Source of the DNA: CAYVFC01 sp964450715
Lineage (GTDB): Bacteria > Myxococcota_A > Polyangia > Polyangiales > JAFGIB01
DNA: 8,130 bases
Direction of reading: 5' to 3'
Assembly (NCBI GenBank): GCA_964450715.1
Contig: CAYVFC010000227.1
Span: forward strand, 1-8,130
Shown one piece after another: positions 1 to 6,830 of this stretch (position 1 is the first letter of the stretch; each line of letters opens with the position of its first letter). The position numbers were made by a program, and so were the translations under genes. The notes beneath the pieces are model-generated. The model was given only the letters and a program-made list of their open reading frames with translations. It made no database searches and had not been told where the DNA came from.

Positions 1-59
1 GAAACGTTTTCGACGTACCTGGGTAAGATTATCGAAGGTCGAGTTATTGTTCCCGAGCG

Positions 60-248
60 CTATCCAAACGGCCACAACAGACCGAACCCCCAGGTACAGG
101 CAACCGCGGTCGCGGTCCAGAAAGCTAGCCAGGTCCATTGCTTCCTCGAAAGGCTCCAGGCTGCCTTGAGGTCCAATGCTCGAAACGCAACCAAGAGAAG
201 CACTATTCCGACGATGTTGGTAATGATGTAGAAGACAATAGTCATCAC
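60..248 (-). CDS. Small two-helix membrane protein, function unknown
   Basis: The frame encodes 62 residues between an in-frame TAA upstream (near 287) and a TAG stop. It starts with GTG at 248 or ATG at 245; no good Shine-Dalgarno precedes either, which lowers confidence. Two hydrophobic stretches are evident, roughly residues 4-23 and 40-59, joined by a short polar, positively charged loop containing SLSRKQW. It is therefore predicted to be a hairpin-type inner-membrane protein. The loop and the Trp-rich second helix faintly recall small DUF2516-like membrane proteins, but I do not recognise the family and would not transfer a function. Two short inverted repeats and an AT-rich patch lie just upstream, consistent with its own promoter. 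It is separated from the kinase gene by about 550 bases, so it is probably not co-transcribed with it. It could still be a chance frame. Confidence 0.45.
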   Translation of the reverse strand: MMTIVFYIITNIVGIVLLLVAFRALDLKAAWSLSRKQWTWLAFWTATAVACTWGFGLLWPFG

Positions 249-257
249 TAAAGGAAG

Positions 258-289
258 AGAACCCGTTCTAGTTAATATGAGGCATTAAC
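258..289 (-). promoter_or_regulatory. Paired dyads upstream of the small membrane protein (candidate operator/promoter)
   Basis: Two inverted repeats stand back to back. AGAAC-CC-GTTCT lies at 258-269, and GTTAAT with ATTAAC, separated by seven bases, lies at 271-289. The second contains TATTAA on the minus strand (277-272), a partial match to a -10 element about 24 bases before the start codon; I see no matching -35. Dyads of this size suit a dimeric regulator, but the regulator is not in the window and chance occurrence is possible. Confidence 0.3.
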
Positions 290-763
290 CCCGCCCTCCG
301 ACAACTACGCTACCGATATTTCACCCTGGCTGTAAAGACGACGCGGGAGGTCTTGATCCAGGGGCTTGCTGATTACCCCGGTCTGCGTTTGCAATGGGCT
401 CGTCATCCTGGTTCGTTCCCCGACGATAGAGCGGCTGCACGCGTCGGTGTCTATCGCCCAACTTTCTTCAAGCATTACGAAACATCGCAATCGCCGTGCC
501 GAACCCCCGGGCTCTCGCCCCTCGCGGGAAACCGTTGATATTCGGGCGAAAATGGCCGCTCGCCGCCGCGCGCCGGCCATGCCTGACCGCTACGAACGGC
601 GATCCCGCCAGGGGGCCGGGCAACATTCGCTCGAAACGGGCAAATGTGGCCCTGCGCGGTGAAGGACAAAATCGAACTGGATTTCCGGTGTCGAGCGGAG
701 AAAAGCGTGCGGACGTTGTAGAGATCGCGCGCATCGTCGCGTCGGTAGTCGTGCTCGATCTGC

Positions 764-783
764 TAGCCCCGCGCCCCGGGCTA
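764..783 (-). terminator. Weak hairpin just downstream of the kinase gene
   Basis: TAGCCC at 764-769 pairs with GGGCTA at 778-783 across an eight-base G/C-rich loop, starting 11 bases past the kinase stop codon. There is no T-run after it in the minus direction, so it is not a classical intrinsic terminator. It may only stabilise the 3' end or mark a Rho-dependent end. Confidence 0.22.
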
Positions 784-794
784 TCGCTCGTAAC

Positions 795-3700
795 TCACCG
801 GGAGGCGTAGACGGTAGCGACGTCTCCGGCTTCGAAGAGCGAGCGACTGATGGCCGCCAAGAGCTTACCGGGAAAGATCACCGCTCCTTCGGACGAGACG
901 TTCACCACCGCCAACCCGGTCACGACGAATCCGTTGTTGGCGTAATGGCTGAGCAGCAGCGGCCGGAATTGCTTGCCGTGGTCCAGGCTCCAGCGGATGG
1001 CCGCCAACGGACCGATGTCCGAGGGCGCGCCGGTTGCGGTGACGTCGGTAGCCTCGATCTCCCGAGACAAGAAGTCGCGCACCAAATGCTCCAACTCCAA
1101 AGTCGGAAGCGTTTCGCCGCTCTGGGCCGAGAGCTCCGGCCCCTCGCTCTGCATGGTATAGAGATAGCCGCCGGCGGCACCGCTCTTGGAGAGCAGAAGC
1201 TCCAGCGCTCGCCGGCTGCGCTCCTCCGCTCCTTGACAGTCGGAAAGCGCGGTCGTCAGCGTGGTGATTGCGGTGTCGACTTGTTCGACGCTCCCGGCCG
1301 CTCCAGCCAATTCTCGGGAGACGCCCAGCCGTTGCCGGCGCGCCTCTTCAATCAGCGCTTTGTATTTTGCAGTCAAGGCCGGGTTGCGACCCGGGAGATA
1401 CTGCTCCGCGCATCGCTCGGCAGAGGCGACGAAAGCCTCTTCGTCCCGAGCCAGCACGGCCACTCGCGCGCGAGCTTCATAGGCCAATCCCAGAGTCAGC
1501 CCGGTAACTCCCAGCCGGGTTAGATTCGCTATCGCGACATCCGCTTCCTCGACCGCCTTGTCGAGATCACCCAGCCGGGCCTCCGCCACCGCGAGCGGTA
1601 TACGGATATACTCGCACAGGTAGCCGAGCTCCGCGGCCTCGGCCGCCTGCAAGAACTCCCTGCCCCGCCTGCGCGCTTCGCCGACGCGGTCCGTGGCGCA
1701 GAGGGCCTTGATCAGCGCTCCGGCCGCATCGGCCCAGCTCGGCGAGCGTCCAGGACTCGCCTGATCGACAGCCGTTTCAAACGCTTTCAGCGCATTCTCG
1801 TGGTCTCCTCTAATCCGCTGGTACTCTCCGCGCGCGTAATGCAGGGTCGGGACGAACGCCGGGTACTGGTTCGCCATCCGCTCGACGTTGTCTATGGTCT
1901 GTCGCGTACGGGTCAGATCGTCCGCCTGTGCGTAGGCGGGCACCTCGCGCCAGAGTTGGGAGCCCTCGAACCACTGGATGGGGCTGTTCTGGATCTGCAG
2001 TAGCTCGACCTTTTTCTCGCAGCGCTCGGCCTCCTCGGTGGCGCCTTGCCAGAGGTGGTATAGCATCCGGATCCTCCAGGCGTTGATCTCGTGCGTGGGA
2101 TCGCTCTCGATATCGGATGCCGCCTGCAGGCTCGACGCCAGACCCATGGCCGCTTCCATCATCCCCAGCCCGCGGCTGACGCCGGACCGCATGTAGCGGT
2201 GGTAGGTATCCTCCATCCCCGCGCGATCGGGCTGCGCGGTACGATCGAGGATCTCCCGGTAGCCGTCGCAGGTGGCCTCGCAACGGGCCGTGATCCGGTA
2301 GCCGATGGTGCGAACCAGATTTTGCACGACACCCAGAGCGGGAGAGAGGGGCACGTAGGGCTCGAGCGAGGGTAGCGATTCCCAGAAGGCCAGATCGTAA
2401 GACATGGCGAGGAAACCGACAGCCTGGACGAGCGCGCGCGCGAGCTGGCGGATGGCGTCAAGAGGCGGCAACACCTGTTCCGCCTCCGGGCTCGCGTCGT
2501 ACCGCTCCTGGGCCTTTTGCAGGGCTTGCCCCAGACGGGTTCCCGGATCGAGCGAGGCGTCCAGCTGGGGGTAGAGATCGAGCCCGCTGTCGAGATAGAG
2601 CTGATGGAGAAGATCTTGCAGAGGTATTACGTCATCTATCCCCGTCACCGCTACGATACCGCTCAGGCGGCTGAGCAGTAAGAATCGATCCCTTTTCGGA
2701 CGCTCGTGCGTCTCGCAGAACCGGATCGCCACCCGGAATACGTCGAGCCAGCCCTCCGGCAGCGAGCGGAGCAGTTCGAGAAATACCTGTGAATCGGCTC
2801 GGGTCTGCTGCTGGGACACATCCGAATAGGCAACCAGCTCGTCCACGGCCCGCTCGATCTGTCCTGCCTGCAACAGGTGACGGCCAACCCGCAGCCCCTC
2901 GCTCTCTCTTCGCATCAGTACTTCCGCCAGCCGGGCGTGGTACCCGCGCTGTTGCGCCTCGCCAAGATTGCTCATGAGTGGCGACACCCACCCCCGCTGG
3001 CGCATCGCGTAGTGATGCCCGTCGGTACGAACAATTCCCTTCGCAACCAGCTCATCCAGGCCGGCTATCAGTTCCGATTTGTTCTCGCTACCGAACAGCT
3101 GCAGACATTCGTCGAAGGTAAAGCTCAGGTCATCGCATAGCGCCAGGATTCGGCCCAGCTCCCGCGATGACTCGCTCAGCGAATCGACCTGCGCTTTACG
3201 CGCCTGCGCAACGGTCTCGGGAAGGTCGATGGCCCTGAGATCGCCGGGCAGCGTCCAGGCTCCGGCACTGAACCTGGCGACGTTCCGGTCGACCAGGTGC
3301 TGCGCCAGTTGCATGAGAAGGCGGGGACTTCCATCTGATATCGCGTGCAACCTGGCGGCCAGCAGCCCTACGCTGGGCGAATCGCCAAACACCGAGCGAA
3401 CGAGCTGTTCCGAGTCTTCAGGGGTCAAGGGGCGGAGCTTTATACTGCCGCCGCTATCCCTGATGAGCTTGATCACCGCCGAGGGCGAGGCCTCTGGCTC
3501 CGTCTCGGCAGTTACCAAGACCATCAGCGATCTATCCGGCGTTTCCTTGCAGAGCAGAGCCACGAATGCCGCCGACGGCTCGTCCAACCGGTGAACGTCG
3601 TCAACGGCCACGACCAAGAACCGTTGGGCAGCGATCTCGCCAAACCACTCGCAGAGCGCTCTTTGCACGCGAGGCCGGAGCATGTTCGACTCGTCAAAGC

Positions 3701-4916
3701 GCTCCAGGGGCACGGATTCGACGCGGTCGAGCAGCTCCGGTATCACGTGGCCCAACACCGGTAGTCGCGCCCTGACCGTATCGCTCGCCAGCTCCGGCAG
3801 GGCGTCCATGAGCTGTCGTACCAGCGATCGCAGCGCGCCCCAGGCACCGGCCTGGGAATCCTCGGCGTCCGCCCGGACCACGACCGCCGCGTTTAGCTTG
3901 CCCGCCAGCACACAGGCGTCGAGAAAGCGCGACCGTCCTACGCCGGATGTACCCTGTATTAACAGGGAATTGCCCCGTCCGGCAACCGTCTTGGCCATCA
4001 TCCTGCGGACCCGTCGCGTCTGCTCCCCGCGCCCTACCAGGGTCGGTGTGGACAGGTAGGAACGCGAGACCGGAAGCTGCTCGTCGCTCTCGAGCCCGGC
4101 CACCGCGTTCAGGCGGTCCAGTACTTCGGCCGCGTTCGCCGGCCGCGCCATCGGGTCGAGGTTGACCAAGGAGAGCACCAGGTTGTCCAGTTCTCGCGGG
4201 ATATCGGCCACCATGCTGGACGGCGGCGCAGGCGGGTTGCGCCAGACCTCTTCGAGATCCAGGAAGCGGCGCGCCGTATAGACGTGGTGGCCGACCAGAG
4301 CATAATAGGCGGTCGCGCCCAGCGAAAAGAGATCGGTACGCGCGTCGAGCGACTGGGAGTTTACGACCTCGGGCGCGGTGAAGGGGGGCGTGCCCACTAT
4401 CTGCTTGGAAGGACCCATGGGCGCCAGGGCACCGAAGTCGATCAGCTTGGCCTTTCCGTCACGGGTACAGCGGATATTGCGGGGATTCAGATCTCGGTGA
4501 ACCATGCGGCGCGAGTGGATCAGTGAGAGGCAGGAGCAGATATCCCTGAGGAACCGGCAGGCCTGGCGCCAGGGCACCGGCGCCAGCTCGCGTAGGTCGC
4601 CGCCGTCCAGAAGCTCCATGGTGTAGTAAGGGCTCGCACCGCTGTCTACACCGTAGTCGAAGGCCTCCACTACCCGCGGATGGGCGAGCTGGGAGAGGGT
4701 GTGGTATTCCCGCTCGAAAAGTCGGGCGACCTGATCCCGCTTTTTCTCCTCACCCACCAGCTCCATTCGTTTGAGCGCAAGCCTCTTTTCGGTCGAGATA
4801 TCGAATACCCGGTAGACCGCAGCCATCCCGCCCCTGCCGATGATCTCCTCGACGCGAAAACGGCCGGCAATCGGTTCGGTAGGAATTACGCTAGCGACTC
4901 GTCGTCCATCGACCAC
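795..4916 (-). CDS. PknK-like Ser/Thr protein kinase fused to STAND-type NTPase, TPR region and C-terminal GAF-like domain
   Basis: This is a 1373-residue cytoplasmic signalling protein with no membrane segment. Residues 20-270 form a protein kinase: glycine loop GRGGMA (27-32), ATP-binding Lys49, alphaC Glu about 70, catalytic loop HRDLNPRN (140-147), DFG (160-162) and APE (181-183). The usual catalytic-loop Lys is Asn144. Residues 292-550 form an AAA_16-like NTPase. Its Walker A is GTSGVGRS (322-329), with Arg instead of Lys, and its Walker B ends in Asp439-Asp440. A winged-helix-like part (570-670) and long helical TPR-like repeats (about 680-1195) follow. Residues 1205-1360 resemble a GAF sensor domain. 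The order kinase-NTPase-TPR matches the PknK family, in which the NTPase/TPR part regulates the kinase. The GTG start is fixed by GGAGGAGG five bases upstream. The FHA gene lies upstream on the same strand and is a plausible phosphothreonine-binding partner. Kinase activity is likely but not certain because of Asn144. Confidence 0.93.
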   Translation of the reverse strand: MVDGRRVASVIPTEPIAGRFRVEEIIGRGGMAAVYRVFDISTEKRLALKRMELVGEEKKRDQVARLFEREYHTLSQLAHPRVVEAFDYGVDSGASPYYTMELLDGGDLRELAPVPWRQACRFLRDICSCLSLIHSRRMVHRDLNPRNIRCTRDGKAKLIDFGALAPMGPSKQIVGTPPFTAPEVVNSQSLDARTDLFSLGATAYYALVGHHVYTARRFLDLEEVWRNPPAPPSSMVADIPRELDNLVLSLVNLDPMARPANAAEVLDRLNAVAGLESDEQLPVSRSYLSTPTLVGRGEQTRRVRRMMAKTVAGRGNSLLIQGTSGVGRSRFLDACVLAGKLNAAVVVRADAEDSQAGAWGALRSLVRQLMDALPELASDTVRARLPVLGHVIPELLDRVESVPLERFDESNMLRPRVQRALCEWFGEIAAQRFLVVAVDDVHRLDEPSAAFVALLCKETPDRSLMVLVTAETEPEASPSAVIKLIRDSGGSIKLRPLTPEDSEQLVRSVFGDSPSVGLLAARLHAISDGSPRLLMQLAQHLVDRNVARFSAGAWTLPGDLRAIDLPETVAQARKAQVDSLSESSRELGRILALCDDLSFTFDECLQLFGSENKSELIAGLDELVAKGIVRTDGHHYAMRQRGWVSPLMSNLGEAQQRGYHARLAEVLMRRESEGLRVGRHLLQAGQIERAVDELVAYSDVSQQQTRADSQVFLELLRSLPEGWLDVFRVAIRFCETHERPKRDRFLLLSRLSGIVAVTGIDDVIPLQDLLHQLYLDSGLDLYPQLDASLDPGTRLGQALQKAQERYDASPEAEQVLPPLDAIRQLARALVQAVGFLAMSYDLAFWESLPSLEPYVPLSPALGVVQNLVRTIGYRITARCEATCDGYREILDRTAQPDRAGMEDTYHRYMRSGVSRGLGMMEAAMGLASSLQAASDIESDPTHEINAWRIRMLYHLWQGATEEAERCEKKVELLQIQNSPIQWFEGSQLWREVPAYAQADDLTRTRQTIDNVERMANQYPAFVPTLHYARGEYQRIRGDHENALKAFETAVDQASPGRSPSWADAAGALIKALCATDRVGEARRRGREFLQAAEAAELGYLCEYIRIPLAVAEARLGDLDKAVEEADVAIANLTRLGVTGLTLGLAYEARARVAVLARDEEAFVASAERCAEQYLPGRNPALTAKYKALIEEARRQRLGVSRELAGAAGSVEQVDTAITTLTTALSDCQGAEERSRRALELLLSKSGAAGGYLYTMQSEGPELSAQSGETLPTLELEHLVRDFLSREIEATDVTATGAPSDIGPLAAIRWSLDHGKQFRPLLLSHYANNGFVVTGLAVVNVSSEGAVIFPGKLLAAISRSLFEAGDVATVYASR

Positions 4917-4921
4917 TTTGC

Positions 4922-4929
4922 CCTCCTCC
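4922..4929 (-). promoter_or_regulatory. Strong Shine-Dalgarno that sets the GTG start of the kinase
   Basis: On the minus strand GGAGGAGG stands five bases before GTG 4916. This near-ideal site selects the GTG over any internal ATG. Farther upstream a TTGACC (4998-4993) could serve as a -35 box, but there is no convincing -10 at the right distance, so read-through from the FHA gene is equally possible. Confidence 0.75.
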
Positions 4930-5055
4930 GCTGCGCGTATGAAACGGAACGGTCCTTTTCGCGACGCCCCGAAACCGACAATACCGAAAACCGGTCAACC
5001 CCCGAGAAAGCAGGCGACATGAACCCTGTAATCCCCTCGATTGGCATCCTCGTTG

Positions 5056-5628
5056 CTATCGCCGAATCTTTTTTACCAGCGCTCGAAAATCGGCCGGCAG
5101 ATAAATGCGAAAAGCCCAGCAAGTGCCCAGGTCGATTCGATCGCCGCTGGCCACGGGTTGCGGGTCGTCCTTGAGCAGCAGCTTCGAATTGAGAAACGTG
5201 CCGTTCCTGGATCCGCCATCCGCTACGCGGTAGCTGCCGGGCGACTTCAGATCCGGGGAAAAGTACGCGTGAAACTTGGAGACGACCTTGGAGGGAATTA
5301 CGATGTCGCAGTTGGCGGCCCGACCGATGGTGATCATGGCATAGGCCGAATCGATATTCTTCCTCGAGATGATCGGAAGCACCATCGCCTCCGGGTCGAG
5401 CAAGCTCCCGGCAGCGACATCCTCCACTTCCTTGACCGTGGCCGGATTGCCGAGCTCCGTATTGAATAGAAATTCACTATTCTGCGGACCGATATCCGAC
5501 TTCAGCACTACGAGAAATGGGCTGGAGAATACCGTTTCGTCGTCGACACGGTCCAGATAGCTCCTTACGGACTGCTTCCTCAGATCCTCCGCCCTCTTAC
5601 GAAAAGGGTTGCTCGGCTGACCGTTCAT
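5056..5628 (-). CDS. FHA-domain protein (phosphothreonine-binding)
   Basis: The protein has 190 residues, is cytoplasmic, and has no signal peptide or membrane helix. The C-terminal half (about residues 95-178) is a forkhead-associated domain with the conserved set in order: ITIGR (Gly102, Arg103), VVSKFH (Ser117, His120) and GSRNGT (Asn142, Gly143), followed by the LNSK and SGDRI strands. These residues form the phosphothreonine-binding surface. The first 90 residues are charged and helical at the start, then hold a PFLVV segment; I do not recognise a named domain there. The ATG at 5628 is chosen because AGAGGA precedes it. The frame is open a further 47 codons upstream without a better start. 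The start overlaps the hydrolase stop as ATGA, implying translational coupling. The gene ends 139 bases before the large Ser/Thr kinase gene, so it is probably an adaptor or substrate for that kinase. Confidence 0.88.
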   Translation of the reverse strand: MNGQPSNPFRKRAEDLRKQSVRSYLDRVDDETVFSSPFLVVLKSDIGPQNSEFLFNTELGNPATVKEVEDVAAGSLLDPEAMVLPIISRKNIDSAYAMITIGRAANCDIVIPSKVVSKFHAYFSPDLKSPGSYRVADGGSRNGTFLNSKLLLKDDPQPVASGDRIDLGTCWAFRIYLPADFRALVKKIRR

Positions 5629-6830
5629 AGTTCCTCTACGAGGGGGTTTGGGCCTTGACGCGGCCGCCACCGCGTATCCCGAGAAGACGCGGTCGGGGTT
5701 CCATGCAGGAATCGCGCCACTTTCGGGGAAGGGCCAGTTGTTCCTACCGTACAGCGTTGGCCCATTCCGTTATCGTTCGTCTTCCGACGAGCGGCAGAGC
5801 TATTAAAGTATAAACTGTTTGTAGGGGGGTCGCTACCAGTATATCCGGGCGTTTCCTGGGTGCCGTGCACGTCGAGCACCGAGATGGGCCGGCTGGGCTC
5901 GCAAACCGTGAAATCGGAGGCGGGATTGGTGCCGCCGCCGATGGTGTTGATGCCGATGGCGCCGGCGCTGGGCGCGACCGCCGTGAACAGGTCGGCGGCT
6001 TCACAGGTCAGCCGGTAGCTCAGGTAACCCCCGTTGGAGTGCCCGGTTGCGTACACGCGATCGAGGTCGACGTTCAGGTGCGTGGCGACCTCCTCGAAGA
6101 TAGCGCGTATCAACGCCACGTCGTCGAGCTGCGCCGTGCTGGCGCCGCCGCAACAGGTGCCCCCGTTCCAACTGTTCTGAAAGCCGTTGGGCATCACCAG
6201 GATGAATCCGGCGGCGTCGGATTTCTCGGGCATCTTGGCGGAGTTGATGCAGAACAGCACCGGGGTCTGGCCCAGCCCGTGAATGCAGAACACCAGCGGC
6301 ATGGGAGCGGCGGGGTCGTAGCTCTGCGGGACGTGGACCTTGTACTGGCGCACGTTGCCTTGCTGACCCTGAACCCCGGAGATCTCGAGGTACTCCTCGG
6401 CGGCGAGGTTGGGCGGGTAGTCGCCCGGGCCCCAGTCGCCAGCTCCGGTACCGGTCCCAGGGGCGTCGTGCGTTACACCGCCATCGTCACCGGCTCGCGT
6501 GTCGACGCCGTCCGCCGCGTCGGCTGCCGACGAGGGCTGTTGAGACGCTTCCGCATCGTTCGGGCCTGCCGGCTCGTCGACGGACGCCTCGTGCCCGCCG
6601 TCCGGGGACTCTCCCCCCGGGTCGCCGGCGTTACCCGAGCCACCGGAGCCGGGATCGGGGTCACTGGCGCCGGCGCCGCCCGCCGGGCCGGTCGCGTCGT
6701 ACTGATCCTGCTCGGGAACCTCTACCTGTGTATCCGAGCAGGGCGCTTCAGTCTTTTCGCAGCCACCACTTTGAAGGCAACACATTTGCTTACCGCACCG
6801 CCTTTTTGGCGGTACCTGGCATAAACGCAA
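5625..6830 (-). CDS. PHB-depolymerase/LpqC-like alpha/beta hydrolase, probably truncated or degraded
   Basis: The frame has 401 codons. Residues 1-44 are Cys-rich (CGKQMCC). Residues 45-137 are a low-complexity Gly/Ala/Asp/Ser/Pro linker of the kind found behind lipoprotein signals. Residues 145-325 are a hydrolase core of the LpqC/Fae-type extracellular esterase family: oxyanion HG (184-185), WNGGTCCGG (221-229), DDVALIRAI, and the nucleophile elbow GHSNG with Ser265. Three features suggest decay. There is no signal peptide or lipobox. The usual HGTxD acid motif reads HGTQE. The C-terminal GGGHxWPG region carrying the catalytic His is absent, replaced by a tail with no family resemblance. 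Third-position GC also drops after about 5850. The start is uncertain: TTG 6830 has GGGAG four bases upstream but lies inside the preceding gene, and ATG 6785 has no clear Shine-Dalgarno. The stop overlaps the FHA start. Confidence 0.7.
   Translation of the reverse strand: MRLCQVPPKRRCGKQMCCLQSGGCEKTEAPCSDTQVEVPEQDQYDATGPAGGAGASDPDPGSGGSGNAGDPGGESPDGGHEASVDEPAGPNDAEASQQPSSAADAADGVDTRAGDDGGVTHDAPGTGTGAGDWGPGDYPPNLAAEEYLEISGVQGQQGNVRQYKVHVPQSYDPAAPMPLVFCIHGLGQTPVLFCINSAKMPEKSDAAGFILVMPNGFQNSWNGGTCCGGASTAQLDDVALIRAIFEEVATHLNVDLDRVYATGHSNGGYLSYRLTCEAADLFTAVAPSAGAIGINTIGGGTNPASDFTVCEPSRPISVLDVHGTQETPGYTGSDPPTNSLYFNSSAARRKTNDNGMGQRCTVGTTGPSPKVARFLHGTPTASSRDTRWRPRQGPNPLVEEL
5801..5820 (-). promoter_or_regulatory. 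AT-rich patch with a -10-like TATACT in the hydrolase 3' end
   Basis: A 20-base patch of very low GC interrupts an otherwise GC-rich frame. On the minus strand it contains TTTATACT, whose TATACT (5812-5807) differs from the sigma70 -10 consensus at one base. No -35 match sits 16-18 bases upstream. It could drive the FHA-kinase pair from inside the hydrolase frame, with a leader of about 175 bases. Confidence 0.22.

Larger units (their letters stand above)
249..794. other. 546-base gap without a convincing gene
   Basis: Several frames of 60-104 codons are open on both strands because the stretch is GC-rich, but they overlap one another. Their translations are dominated by Arg, Pro, Ala and Gly, and I saw no Shine-Dalgarno or known motif that favours one of them. 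Structure present: a perfect 7-base inverted repeat ATGGCCG/CGGCCAT at 552-558 and 574-580; an imperfect direct repeat of 14 bases (GGGCGAAAATGGCC at 544, GGGCAAATGTGGCC at 638); and a small hairpin at 764-783 just past the kinase stop. It may hold a decayed gene or an untranslated regulatory region; I cannot tell which. Confidence 0.5.

Noticed and set aside
468..810. 88- and 104-codon frames on opposite strands in the gap past the kinase
   Set aside because: They overlap each other, are rich in Arg/Pro/Ala, and have no recognisable domain; they are typical of chance frames in GC-rich DNA.
4680..5174. 164-codon plus-strand frame spanning the kinase start and the FHA end
   Set aside because: It is antisense to two well-supported genes and includes the complement of the kinase Shine-Dalgarno. 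Its composition is mixed and unlike a single protein.
5629..5670. Longer start for the FHA protein at GTG 5670
   Set aside because: ATG 5628 has AGAGGA directly upstream and the FHA domain is unaffected. The extra 14 residues are Arg/Pro-rich with no support, although the open frame upstream is kept as a finding.
6797..6813. Stem-loop with a T5 run read as an intrinsic terminator
   Set aside because: The T-run is the loop itself, not a tract following the stem, and the hairpin lies inside coding sequence.
5865..6824. 319-codon open frame on the plus strand opposite the hydrolase
   Set aside because: It mirrors the high-GC hydrolase frame. Its translation is low-complexity Gly/Val/Arg/Ala with no motif, while the opposite strand carries clear HG and GHSNG motifs.
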